Source of the DNA: Nocardia amamiensis
GTDB taxonomy: Bacteria; Actinomycetota; Actinomycetes; Mycobacteriales; Mycobacteriaceae
Length of the DNA: 64,000 bases
Reading direction: 5' to 3'
Assembly (NCBI RefSeq): GCF_015477605.1
Contig: NZ_JADLQX010000031.1
Span: 1-64,000, forward strand
A program made the translations under genes and the position numbers. The notes below the pieces were generated by a model. It ran no database searches and had not been told where the DNA came from. It saw only the letters and a program-made list of their open reading frames with translations. This document shows, piece by piece, positions 8,497-16,928 of the stretch (its first letter is position 1; every line of letters starts with the position of its first letter).

Positions 8497-10191
8497 TCAC
8501 CGTGCTCGCGCCCGGGACAGGTTCCAGCTCCGCCAGGTGTCCGCGTCGAGATCGGCGCGCAGCCGGGTGCGCAGTTCGGTCCGCAGCGGCTCGGGAAGCC
8601 GATCGGTCGCGGGCAGGATGTCCGGCGAGAGACTGCCCAGATAGTCCGTGTCCAACGACTTGCCCTGCTGCCAGCGGTCGATGTTCTGCTCGGCGATCAA
8701 CCGTTCCGGGTCGAGGACGGCGAGCGCGAGCAGCGTCGCCATGGCCGTGCCCAGCACGGCGCGTGGCAGCCAGTCTCGCCGCAACCGCACGACGGCGACC
8801 ACGACCAAGACATAGACCAGCCCGAGCCAGACCTCACAGACCTCGACCAGCAGACGTAGCACCGTGAAGCCGTAGGCCCGCTGATAGGTCCACATCCGGC
8901 CGAGTGCCGAGGCGACGATGATCAGCGCGAGCCCGCTGACCGCCGTGAGCAGGCCACGCAACCACATGCGGTCGGCGGCGGTGTCCTGCGACGCCCAACG
9001 CAGCACGATCATGAGTACCGCGAGGGTGAGGACGGTGACGGCGGAGAGTTGCCAGAATCCGGTGCGCGCGTACTCGGCGTAAGTCAGGCCCGCGGTGCGC
9101 TGAACGTATCCGTCGCCGCCGAAGAGCACGACGAACTGAGTGCTGACGAACGCCGCGAAGAGAATCGCGAGCGCGCCGACGGGCAGTGCCCACTCGGTCC
9201 GGCGCAGACCGCGTCGCCGGGCGGTCGCGGTGGCGGGCAGCGGTGGACCGGCGAGCGCGAACAGCGCGCCGAGCGCGCCGAGGGCGGCCAGTGCAAACAA
9301 CACGATCCACCGCACCACCGCGGGAGCGTCGAGATCCGGCGTCACGCTGCGGATCAGGCTCGCGAAGATCGCGTCCGCACTGCCCAGCAGCGGCACGAAC
9401 ACCGCGAGCAGCGTGACGGTCACCGCCGCCGACAGTGCGAGCCGCCATCTGCTGGTCGCGTCGGCGCCGCTGGCCCGGGCCGTGCCCGCATAGACCCAGG
9501 GCACCGCCGCCAATGCTTCGAGCGGTACCGCGAGCGTGTCGTAGAGGATGCCGTTAGCCGATCGGCGTCCGACGACGACCAGCGAACCGGCGAGACCCGC
9601 CGCCACCACGCACAACGCGAACAGCCAGCCCGCGGCGCGGAATGCCCCGACTGCCAGCAGGGCAAGCGCGAGGCCTGCCCACCACAGCCGCCCCAGGTGC
9701 TGCCTGCGGCGAAGGACACCCTTTGTCGCTGTCGTCTGGCCGTCCGTCGATGCCAGGCGGGATTCTCCGTTTTCCGACGTGCCGGACATCGCAGCCCGCA
9801 CGCCCCGGCGCGCACGGCGGTCGACGAGAAAGACGGCCGCCGCGGCGGTGACGGCGGCGATCACCCAACCGATGCCAGGCCGATCCCACCGGATCAGGAC
9901 CGCGGCGGCCAATCCGGAGATCAACGCGGCGGGCGCAACACCGGGCGGGCACACGACACGCCGCCACTTGGGCACGCGGTTCGGTCGCAGCTGTGTAGCC
10001 GCCGACGTCCGGAGCAGCGCCGGAGTGCCGCGCTGCTCATCTCCCGCGCTATCGGAGACCCGCTCCACCTTCTTCGGAGATTCATTCTGCTTCGTCAACG
10101 GCTTTGCACCCCCCGCCGCACCGGATTTCCCTGCCGTTGACGATGACGGCGAGGGTTCGGCTGACGACGCGGATTCGGTTCCTTCGGGCAT
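8497..10191 (-). CDS. Polytopic membrane protein, DUF4153/DUF4173 type
   Basis: The protein has 564 residues. The first ~90 are Ser/Pro/Lys-rich and probably cytoplasmic. At least ten hydrophobic segments follow (for example AALISGLAAAVLIRW, LWWAGLALALLAVGAFRAAGW, VVRWIVLFALAALGALGALF). The C-terminal ~80 residues are soluble, with WQQGKSLDTDYLGSLSPDILP. DUF4173 proteins are uncharacterised and in actinobacteria often sit beside two-component systems. Here the gene lies 72 bases after the histidine kinase stop on the same strand, with AAGGGA 6 bases before its ATG. It may be the target or an accessory sensor of that system. Confidence 0.8.
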   Translation of the reverse strand: MPEGTESASSAEPSPSSSTAGKSGAAGGAKPLTKQNESPKKVERVSDSAGDEQRGTPALLRTSAATQLRPNRVPKWRRVVCPPGVAPAALISGLAAAVLIRWDRPGIGWVIAAVTAAAAVFLVDRRARRGVRAAMSGTSENGESRLASTDGQTTATKGVLRRRQHLGRLWWAGLALALLAVGAFRAAGWLFALCVVAAGLAGSLVVVGRRSANGILYDTLAVPLEALAAVPWVYAGTARASGADATSRWRLALSAAVTVTLLAVFVPLLGSADAIFASLIRSVTPDLDAPAVVRWIVLFALAALGALGALFALAGPPLPATATARRRGLRRTEWALPVGALAILFAAFVSTQFVVLFGGDGYVQRTAGLTYAEYARTGFWQLSAVTVLTLAVLMIVLRWASQDTAADRMWLRGLLTAVSGLALIIVASALGRMWTYQRAYGFTVLRLLVEVCEVWLGLVYVLVVVAVVRLRRDWLPRAVLGTAMATLLALAVLDPERLIAEQNIDRWQQGKSLDTDYLGSLSPDILPATDRLPEPLRTELRTRLRADLDADTWRSWNLSRARAR

Positions 10192-10263
10192 GGCAGTTCC
10201 CTTCGATAGGCGTGCGGAATCGTCCCGGGTCCAGGTGAAGTCCGGGTCGGGTGACGTGGCAGG

Positions 10264-11391
10264 TCAGTGCTCGGGCAGGACCACTCGGATGCGCGAGCCG
10301 GGGTCGGCGACGGCGATGGTGCCGCCGTGCAGGTCGACCACCCAGCGCGAGATGGCGAGGCCGAGTCCGGTGCCGCCGCCCGCGGTGCGTCCGCCCCTGG
10401 TGAACCGGTCGAAGACCCTGGCGCGTTCGGCGGGCGGAATGCCCGGTCCGTCGTCCTCGACGTCGATGACGACCTCGCCCGGCAAGACACGCACGGCGAT
10501 GCGGACTTCACCGCCGGCGGGTCCGTGCCGCGCGGCGTTGTCGAGCAGGTTGAGCAGCACCTGATGCAATCGCGCACGGTCGGCGTACACGCGGGCGGTG
10601 CCGGGCAGGACGTCGGTGTGGAAGCGCACGCCGCGACCGAGCGCGGCGGTCATGACTTCGGCCTCGGCGACGACGTCCGCCAGCAGCGGCGCGATCGGCA
10701 GCTCTTCGCGATCGAGCGGGAAGGCGCCCGCTTCGATGCTGGAGAGATCGAGGAGTTCGGATACCAGCAGGGTCAGCCGCTCGGTCTGGGCAAGAGCGGT
10801 GCGCAGGGTCGCCGGGTCTGGTTGTGAGACGCCATCGACCAGGTTCTCCAGTACCGCGTGCAAAGCGGTGACAGGCGTGCGCAATTCGTGCGAGACGTTC
10901 GCGATGAGGTCGCGGCGTTGCTGGTCGGCCGCGGCGAGGTCGGCGGCCATTTGGTTGAACGCCTCGGCCAATTGCCCGACTTCGTCGCGGGAGCTCGCCC
11001 GTACCCGGTGGGTGTAGTCACCGTGCGCCATCCGTTTGGCCGCCGCGGTCATCTCGCGTAGCGGCCGGGTGATGCCATGCGCGAGGACTTGCGAGGTCGC
11101 CAGCGCGATCACCATCGCGGCGAGCGTCGTGCGCGGCGGCAACCAGCCGATCTTGAACCGGAAGAACCCGAACGCGACCCCGCCGGAGCACAACATGAGG
11201 ATCGCCAATTTCAGCTTGATCGATGTGACCGGGTCCAGCGGCCGCGGCAACAACTCGGCCACACGGTCGCTCGTCCGGCGCACCCACCGTCGCGCGGCGG
11301 GCATCCCGTGGTCGATCTGTTCCCTCCGTTTCGCTGCGGGGAACCGCCCACCGCGGGCAGCCATCGGACCCTGACCGGACTCGGCGCTCAT
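10264..11391 (-). CDS. Sensor histidine kinase (HAMP-HisKA-HATPase)
   Basis: The protein has 375 residues. A cytoplasmic tail precedes two membrane segments at about 50-70 and 80-100, separated by a very short loop. Then come a HAMP domain (ITRPLREMTAAAKRMAHGDY), HisKA with the phosphorylated His in ANVSHELRTPVTAL, and HATPase boxes N (LLDNAARHG), G1 (DDGPGIPP) and G2 (GTGLGLAIS). The minimal extracytoplasmic loop suggests sensing within the membrane or through a partner such as the DUF4173 protein. The ATG at 11391 overlaps the response-regulator stop by 4 bases (ATGA), so the frame opening at 11625 is an antisense-like extension and not the start. Confidence 0.92.
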   Translation of the reverse strand: MSAESGQGPMAARGGRFPAAKRREQIDHGMPAARRWVRRTSDRVAELLPRPLDPVTSIKLKLAILMLCSGGVAFGFFRFKIGWLPPRTTLAAMVIALATSQVLAHGITRPLREMTAAAKRMAHGDYTHRVRASSRDEVGQLAEAFNQMAADLAAADQQRRDLIANVSHELRTPVTALHAVLENLVDGVSQPDPATLRTALAQTERLTLLVSELLDLSSIEAGAFPLDREELPIAPLLADVVAEAEVMTAALGRGVRFHTDVLPGTARVYADRARLHQVLLNLLDNAARHGPAGGEVRIAVRVLPGEVVIDVEDDGPGIPPAERARVFDRFTRGGRTAGGGTGLGLAISRWVVDLHGGTIAVADPGSRIRVVLPEH

Positions 11392-12092
11392 CGGGCCTCC
11401 AGCGCGTACCCGACACCGCGCACGGTGCGGATGAGGTCGGCGCCGAGCTTGCGTCGCAAAGCCTTGATGTGACTGTCGACCGCGCGGGTACCCGCCGCGT
11501 CGGCCCAGTCCCAGACGTCTTCGAGCAGACGCTCGCGCGCGAGCACCGTGCGCGGGCGACGGGCCAGGCGGGCAAGCAGATCGAATTCGAGCGGCGTCAG
11601 CCGCGCCTCGACGTCGGCGCGCCACACCCGGCGCTGGTCGACATCGATGCGCAGGTCCCCGACCAGAATCGTCGCGCCGTCGCGATCGGCGGCACGCTCC
11701 ATCCGGCGCAGCAGTGCGTGCACTCGCGCGGCGAGCACCCGGAGCGAGAACGGTTTGGTGAGGTAGTCGTCCGCGCCGACACCAAGACCGACCAGCTGGT
11801 CTGTTTCATCGGCGCGTGCGGTGAGCATGAGCACGGGAATCGGGCTCCGCGCCTGAATGCGCCGGCACACTTCCAGGCCGTCGAACCCGGGCAGCATGAC
11901 GTCGAGCACCACCAGGTCGGGTTCGGCGGTCGCGACGGCGGCGACGGCGCTAGGGCCGTCGTGCGCGAGATCGACCGCGAATCCCTCCGCCCGCAGTCGC
12001 GCCGCGACCGACTGGGCGATGGTGATTTCGTCGTCCACCACCAGGATCCGCCGCGTGGCCGGCTGCGGAGCGGTCGCCGTGCTCTGTTCCAT
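11388..12092 (-). CDS. OmpR/PhoB-family response regulator
   Basis: The protein has 234 residues. The receiver domain shows VVDDE, the phospho-acceptor Asp in LVVLDVMLPG, and a Lys in DDYLTKPFSLRVL. The winged-helix DNA-binding domain contains TPLEFDLLARLARRPRTVL and DSHIKALRRKLG. It is the first gene of a unit with the histidine kinase (4-base overlap) and the DUF4173 membrane protein. I chose ATG 12092 (residue 8 of the open frame), which lies right before the receiver domain with AGGG upstream. Targets are unknown; autoregulation is likely. Confidence 0.93.
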   Translation of the reverse strand: MEQSTATAPQPATRRILVVDDEITIAQSVAARLRAEGFAVDLAHDGPSAVAAVATAEPDLVVLDVMLPGFDGLEVCRRIQARSPIPVLMLTARADETDQLVGLGVGADDYLTKPFSLRVLAARVHALLRRMERAADRDGATILVGDLRIDVDQRRVWRADVEARLTPLEFDLLARLARRPRTVLARERLLEDVWDWADAAGTRAVDSHIKALRRKLGADLIRTVRGVGYALEAR

Positions 12093-12315
12093 GCACCGAA
12101 CCCTAGCCACCACCCGTGGAGGAACCCGTCGGCAATTGTGGAGATTTCGTGTGCACCCGTCCAGCGGCGGACGGGCTCACGGCCGGGGCCAGGGCCGCTT
12201 GGCGGCGCTCGTCGCGCTGGCCATCCCGGTCCGCAAGCCCGCCGGATCGATTCGGGATTCCGGCGCTCCCGAGCCCGCGATGGCGCACAGCCGAGCAGGC
12301 ACGAGACCGACGGCG

Positions 12316-13452
12316 TCAGGCGAACAGGCGCGCGACGAACGGAGTGCTGTCGGGCAAGGACGCGGCCATCGTCGCGCTGTGGTCCTTGCCCGGATACACG
12401 TGCACTTCGGGCCGGACGCCGTGCACTTCCAGATCGGAGACGAGTTTCGCGGTCAGGGGTGCGGGAACGTCCGTGTCGTTGGTTCCCTGACCGATGAACA
12501 GCGGCCGGTCGTACCCCGTGAGCGGGACATCCATGACCGGCCGGGCGGTGGCGACGAAGTCTCCATCGGAAAGCGGACGGGAGAACATGCGGTTGACCGG
12601 GACCCCCTGTGCACGCTCGGCCAGCGGCTGGAAGCACAGCGTCTCCGCGGCGGTCGTCAATTGCTTGCCGAGCGGACCGAGGTACCCGTCCATGTCGAAG
12701 TCCGGCCGAGCCGCCCGCAGCCCGTTGAGTACGTAGGCGACGTAGGCCGTCAGGTGTGCGTTCTCCGGCGCGGGCGCACCCGGGCCGAGCAGCGCGGCGG
12801 CGTCGACGACATTGGAGGCGGGACCGGTCGCGACCGCGCCGCGGTAGTCCAGTTCCGGTGCGTACTTCGTGGCCAATGATGCGGTGAACACCGCGGCGCC
12901 GCCGCCTTGCGACTGGCCGATGGCCACCCACTTCGACGACAGCGAATCATCCACGGCGCGCGCGGCGCGGACCATATCGATCGCCGCGTGCGCCTCGGCG
13001 CGGCCATCGAGGTATGCGTGCGGCCCCGGAGTGCCCAGGCCGATGTAGTCGGTGGCGACGACGGCGTAACCCTGCCGGATCCAGTGCGCCAGATAGTCCA
13101 GGTCGCGCTTGCTGCGTCCGGCGGTGGATGGCGCGCATTCGTCGCCGAGGCCGACCGTCCCGTGCTCCCAGGACAACACCGGCCAGCCCCCGCTGGGCGG
13201 GGTACCGGCGGGAATGAAGACGGCGCCGGTGGACAGCGCGGGCCGATCATCGGAGGTGCGGGTCCAGTACGTCACACGCCGCCCCGTGCCGGTACCCGCG
13301 ATCCACAGCTGTTCGGGCAGCGCCACGCTCTGCGCCACCGTGCCGGGCGCCTCACTCCGCGCGGCCGGGTCGGCTGCGGCAAGTCCCGCCGAGGGTGCCA
13401 GGGCGAGCACTGCCGCCGCGGCCATGGTGATTCCTGCGCGTCGCATCGACAT
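12316..13452 (-). CDS. Secreted lipase, LIP family (alpha/beta hydrolase)
   Basis: The protein has 378 residues. An N-terminal signal peptide (MRRAGITMAAAAVLALAPSA, Ala-x-Ala cleavage near residue 27) directs export. The LIP-family body carries the nucleophile elbow GQSQGG, the acidic residue in GTNDTDVP, the His in PGKDHS, and paired cysteines (DECAP, ETLCFQ). Such enzymes hydrolyse triacylglycerols or long-chain esters outside the cell. The gene is divergent from a TetR regulator, and two near-palindromic TGTCTC..GAGACA sites lie between them, so repression by that TetR is likely. It shares family and gene arrangement with the lipase at 18951. Confidence 0.9.
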   Translation of the reverse strand: MSMRRAGITMAAAAVLALAPSAGLAAADPAARSEAPGTVAQSVALPEQLWIAGTGTGRRVTYWTRTSDDRPALSTGAVFIPAGTPPSGGWPVLSWEHGTVGLGDECAPSTAGRSKRDLDYLAHWIRQGYAVVATDYIGLGTPGPHAYLDGRAEAHAAIDMVRAARAVDDSLSSKWVAIGQSQGGGAAVFTASLATKYAPELDYRGAVATGPASNVVDAAALLGPGAPAPENAHLTAYVAYVLNGLRAARPDFDMDGYLGPLGKQLTTAAETLCFQPLAERAQGVPVNRMFSRPLSDGDFVATARPVMDVPLTGYDRPLFIGQGTNDTDVPAPLTAKLVSDLEVHGVRPEVHVYPGKDHSATMAASLPDSTPFVARLFA

Positions 13453-13475
13453 GAGCGCCCGCCTCTCGGTCTTGA

Positions 13476-13490
13476 TGTCTCAACGAGACA
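13476..13490. promoter_or_regulatory. TetR operator, site 1 (lipase/TetR divergent promoter)
   Basis: TGTCTC-AAC-GAGACA is a perfect 6-3-6 palindrome, 24 bases upstream of the lipase start. It is close in sequence to site 2 at 13517, and the wider half TGATGTCTCAA occurs in opposite orientation in both. Confidence 0.7.
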
Positions 13491-13516
13491 CACTGTAGCG
13501 GCATTTTCCCGTAAAG

Positions 13517-13531
13517 TGTCACTTTGAGACA
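13517..13531. promoter_or_regulatory. TetR operator, site 2 (lipase/TetR divergent promoter)
   Basis: TGTCAC-TTT-GAGACA matches site 1 at all but a few positions and has the same 6-3-6 layout. It lies 36 bases before the TetR ATG, so one regulator could control both directions. Confidence 0.65.
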
Positions 13532-13566
13532 TCAATGAGCGGTGGCATGCGAAGAAAGACTGCGGC

Positions 13567-14196
13567 ATGACGAGCGGGAACGGTCCACGCGATCGCGAGA
13601 AAGCGCGAGTGCGGAGTGAATTGATCGACGCGGCGCTGTGCCTGTTCGAGCGACAAGGGTTCGAGCAGACCACGGTGCAGCAGATCGCGGATGCGGCGCA
13701 GGTGTCCCGGCGCACCTTCCACCGCCACTTTCCGTCGAAAATGGCGGTGGTCTTCAGCCATGAGGAAGATCTGATGGCGCAGCTGCTCGCCGCCGTCGAG
13801 CGGCGCCCGGCGAGCGAGTCGGTACTCACTGCCCTCCGAGCGGCCCTGCGCGATTTCCTGTTCGACGAGGGGGACGCGCCGTCGCGGCGACGCCAGGCCG
13901 ACACGGCACGGCGGGCCAGGCACCTGCTGGTCGGCAATCCGGAGTTACGCAGGGAGAACTTCATCGGGGCACTGGGCCGCCAGCGCGCGATGGCGCGAAA
14001 TTTCGCTGCGCGCGCCGGACTGTCCGCCGACGACCTGGGGCCGCAGCTCACAGCCGCCGCCTGTTTCGCCGCATTCGGCGTCGGCCTGGATCACTGGATG
14101 CTGGGCGAGGACCATTCGATCGCGGCTCTGCAGCGCGTCCTCGATCGCGCGGTGGCTTCACTGCAGCAGGGCATCGACCTCGATGGCGCAGACTGA
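13567..14196 (+). CDS. TetR-family repressor, probable regulator of the adjacent lipase
   Basis: The protein has 209 residues. The N-terminal helix-turn-helix reads AALCLFERQGFEQTTVQQIA then DAAQVSRRTFHRHFPSKMAV, the TetR signature. The C-terminal ligand-binding half is variable and contains LRALRDFLFDEGD-type helices. It is transcribed divergently from the LIP lipase with two matching operator palindromes in the 114-base gap, the standard arrangement of a local repressor. A fatty acid or ester product would be a reasonable ligand, but that is inference. The ribosome site before ATG 13567 is weak. Confidence 0.88.
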   Translation: MTSGNGPRDREKARVRSELIDAALCLFERQGFEQTTVQQIADAAQVSRRTFHRHFPSKMAVVFSHEEDLMAQLLAAVERRPASESVLTALRAALRDFLFDEGDAPSRRRQADTARRARHLLVGNPELRRENFIGALGRQRAMARNFAARAGLSADDLGPQLTAAACFAAFGVGLDHWMLGEDHSIAALQRVLDRAVASLQQGIDLDGAD

Positions 14197-14264
14197 TCCT
14201 CAACCGCGCTGGTCAGTACCGCCCACGCCGCAACCGGTTTCACCCGTCACCTACCATCGCCAAG

Positions 14265-14978
14265 GTGATCACGGTGGCCAGTTGGAACGTTCTGCATCGC
14301 GTCCATGCCGAGAACTGGTACGAGGACGTCGCGATGCGGTGGCCGGACGAGGGCGCGCGGATCGCCGCGATCACCGCGCGCGTCGCCGGACGCACCGAGC
14401 GGATCATCGCACTGCAAGAAGTCAGCGGAGACCAGCTGGCCAGCCTCAGGATGGCCTTACCGGACAGGACCTTTCACGCGATGCGCTACCAGCGTCTGCC
14501 GACGCCGCGCCGCGTGCCCAGTTCGCTACTCGACGGTGGTGAGTACCTGGTGGTGCTCACCGCCGAGCCGAGCAGGGAACTCGCCGCCGAGTCGTTCGCG
14601 CAGGATCAGGGCAAGGGCGCGCTCGTCGTCGACGCGGGCGGACTCGTGGTGATCGCCACGCACGTGACCGGCGACCGGCGGCGCGCGCAGCAGCTGACCC
14701 GGCTGACCGAACTCGCGACCGCCGCACCGGGACATGCCGCCGTGCTGCTCGGCGACTTCAATACCGATCGTGGCACGGTCGCCGACGGGTTGGGCAACGG
14801 CTTCGTAGTCGCCGAGTGCGTCGCCGGCGCGCTCCCGACTCGGCCGCGCGCGTCGGGGTCGAAGTCCCAGTACATCGATCACGTGGTCGTGCACGGCGCG
14901 ACCGTCACGCCGGCGTCGGTCGACGACGTGGGCGGGGTGTCCGATCACAACCTCGTCAGCGCGGCCGTCGCGATCTGA
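14265..14978 (+). CDS. Endonuclease/exonuclease/phosphatase (EEP) family hydrolase
   Basis: The protein has 237 residues and carries the full set of EEP signatures: N-terminal ASWNVLH (Asn), the metal-binding Glu in IIALQEV, GDFN near residue 165, and the catalytic SDH-type VSDHNLVSA at the end. The substrate may be a nucleic acid, phosphoinositide or other phosphodiester; nothing in the sequence decides. There is no signal peptide, so it is probably cytoplasmic. The start is GTG 14265, right at the conserved beta strand. It lies 68 bases after the TetR gene on the same strand and may be cotranscribed. Confidence 0.85.
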   Translation: MITVASWNVLHRVHAENWYEDVAMRWPDEGARIAAITARVAGRTERIIALQEVSGDQLASLRMALPDRTFHAMRYQRLPTPRRVPSSLLDGGEYLVVLTAEPSRELAAESFAQDQGKGALVVDAGGLVVIATHVTGDRRRAQQLTRLTELATAAPGHAAVLLGDFNTDRGTVADGLGNGFVVAECVAGALPTRPRASGSKSQYIDHVVVHGATVTPASVDDVGGVSDHNLVSAAVAI

Positions 14979-15365
14979 GTCGTTTCCGGCACATCACCAG
15001 CCGTGCCCCGTAGGTGGGCCGGCCACGACATGATCGTTCCCTGCACGCGCATTGACGGGCTCGATGAGCGAATACGTTGCACACCTTACTGCCTGGCACT
15101 TCGCGGTTTGGCGCGCGCCACGGGAGGGTCGGCGACTTGGGCGAGTCAGCCGGTCACGTGCCGACCCGCCGATCGCGATAGGTCGACCCCTGCGCCCGAC
15201 TGCCGCCAGCGGGCGTGAATCCGTGATGTCCGGCAGTCCACCGCGATTCGCGTCCTCGGTGGCGACTCCGATCGGCCGAAGCTCACCGCGGGGTGCGCCG
15301 CAGAGCCGCCGTCGTGGGCTCGATCCGGTGCCGGCATCCGCTACGACAGGAAGTAGTATTGATCG
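14979..15365. other. Gene-free stretch ending in a leaderless promoter
   Basis: I see no coding frame with support in these ~390 bases. At its right edge TAGTAT (15354-15359) lies 6 bases before GTG 15366, as in a leaderless promoter -10, and no Shine-Dalgarno precedes that GTG. Confidence 0.45.
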
Positions 15366-15893
15366 GTGCGAACTCCGGCGAAAGTGGCGACGCGGCTGCG
15401 CGGCGCGTTCGTCGGATCCGCGGCCGGGGCGGTGAGCATTGCCGCGCATGCCATCGGCAGTGGAGCGATGTCCCCCGGCGCTGCACCGATCGCGGTGTTG
15501 ATCCTCGCATGCGCGGCGGTGGGTGTCCTGGTCGGAGCGCGGCAGCACCGCCGTGGGCTCGGCGAGATCACGGCGATGCTGGCGATCGGCCAGACTGTCG
15601 CACATCTAGCGCTGACTCTCTCCGCCGGGCATCAGCACGACGCGAGTACGTCCTCGGTCATGCTCGGTGCGCATCTCGCGGCCATCCCGATCGGCGCGCT
15701 GCTCATCCACGCCGCCGAACGGGCGGCAGTACGAGCCGCATCCGACATCCAGCACACCGTGCGCATTCTGACAGTCGGTCCCACCACACCCGCCGGATGC
15801 TGCTCACCCGTGATCGACCGCGCTCTCGCCCGTCCGCGGCGCCTGCTGCTCGGTTCGGGCTCCGGCCTGCGTGGCCCGCCACTTCCCCGCTGA
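15366..15893 (+). CDS. Membrane protein with histidine loop, possibly copper-related
   Basis: The protein has 175 residues. Three to four predicted membrane segments are visible (FVGSAAGAVSIAAHAIGSGA, APIAVLILACAAVGVLVGA, LAIGQTVAHLALTLSA, LGAHLAAIPIGALLIHAAE). The loop after the third contains SAGHQHD, a possible metal-binding His cluster, with further His residues in the membrane segments. I do not know a named family. It lies upstream of a PCuAC copper chaperone and a DyP peroxidase on the same strand, separated by about 450 bases, which suggests but does not prove a copper-linked role. The C-terminal 50 residues are Arg/Pro-rich and may be disordered. Confidence 0.65.
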   Translation: MRTPAKVATRLRGAFVGSAAGAVSIAAHAIGSGAMSPGAAPIAVLILACAAVGVLVGARQHRRGLGEITAMLAIGQTVAHLALTLSAGHQHDASTSSVMLGAHLAAIPIGALLIHAAERAAVRAASDIQHTVRILTVGPTTPAGCCSPVIDRALARPRRLLLGSGSGLRGPPLPR

Positions 15894-16343
15894 CTTCCTG
15901 CACTGCCGGTGCACATCAGGCCTTGCTGCCCAATGCTTTTCCTGGGCGGCCGGATCACTGCGTTCCTATCCAGGGCCAGCCCGTTCGCCGCCGCAACCAG
16001 ACATGCGGTTCGATGTTCATTTCGGATATCGCTGCCTGCTGATCGGAGCGTGCGCGCTACGCCATTGCACGAACAGCGCGGTGTCACAGGATCGGGCGAC
16101 GAGTCAGGCTCCTGTTCGGCGGATTGCCGAAAGCATCTGCGGCCCAGTGGAACCAGATACACGTAACCGATCCGTCGCCATAGCGCCCCGCGATGCCTGT
16201 GCGGACAGCACATCAACCGCTCCTGTGAACCCGTTGCTGCGCCATAGAGCCGCCGGTCCAGGGCTGTGCCGAATCGGCACGAGACGGGAGCGGCCTCGTT
16301 CACCGGCGGAACTACCCCCACATCTCACATCTCCGGAGTTTCC
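15894..16343. other. Gene-free stretch before the copper chaperone
   Basis: About 450 bases in which I find no frame with a ribosome site, conserved-looking product or clear repeat. It presumably holds the promoter of the PCuAC-DyP pair. Confidence 0.4.
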
Positions 16344-16928
16344 ATGCCTACCAGCACCTTCGACCCCGCACACGTCCTGTCGCGCACCGCTCGCCTGCTG
16401 CGCGGCGTGGCCGCCGCCGCGGCGGTGCCCGTCCTCGTGGTCGCCTGCTCGTCGAACGACAAGACCGACGCCGCGTCCGCCACCGACACCGTGACCATTT
16501 CCGATCAATGGGTCAAGGCGGCCGACAGCGGGATGTCGGCCGCGTTCGGCGACCTCACCAACACCAGTGACACGCCGCGCACCGTGGTGTCGGCGACCAG
16601 CCCCGCCTCCGACCGGATCGAGTTGCACGAAGTGGTCACCGACGCGAACGGAACGAAGACGATGCGACCCAAACAGGGCGGCTTCGTGATTCCGGCGCAC
16701 GGCCAGAAACGGATGCGACCCGGCGGTGACCACATCATGTTCATGGATCTGCACGGACCGCTGCGCACCGGCTCGGCGACGTCGGTCACGCTGACCTTCG
16801 ACGACGGCTCCACCACGACCTTCACCGCCCAGGTGCGCGACTTCTCCGGCAACCAGGAGAATTACGTGCCCGATCACGGTAGCGGCGCACCGCACGCCGG
16901 TGCGCAGACCCCCTCGCACGGTGGCTGA
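16344..16928 (+). CDS. PCuAC-type copper chaperone lipoprotein
   Basis: The protein has 194 residues. A signal peptide ends in a lipobox (VPVLVVAC-SSN), so it is likely anchored to the outer face of the membrane. The PCuAC core follows, with the His/Met ligand pattern: His in DRIELHEV, Met in TKTMRPKQGG, His in IPAHGQKRM and Met residues in GGDHIMFMDLHG. These bind Cu(I) and deliver it to extracytoplasmic proteins. The tail is His/Gly-rich (DHGSGAPHAGAQTPSHGG) and may bind further metal. ATG 16344 follows CCGGAG. Its 3' end overlaps the DyP gene by 8 bases, so the two are translated together. Confidence 0.9.
   Translation: MPTSTFDPAHVLSRTARLLRGVAAAAAVPVLVVACSSNDKTDAASATDTVTISDQWVKAADSGMSAAFGDLTNTSDTPRTVVSATSPASDRIELHEVVTDANGTKTMRPKQGGFVIPAHGQKRMRPGGDHIMFMDLHGPLRTGSATSVTLTFDDGSTTTFTAQVRDFSGNQENYVPDHGSGAPHAGAQTPSHGG

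Noticed and set aside
14994..15605. A 203-codon minus-strand frame over the gap and the membrane protein gene
   Set aside because: Its composition is Arg/Gly/Ala-rich without hydrophobic pattern, and it is antisense to a frame with clear membrane segments.
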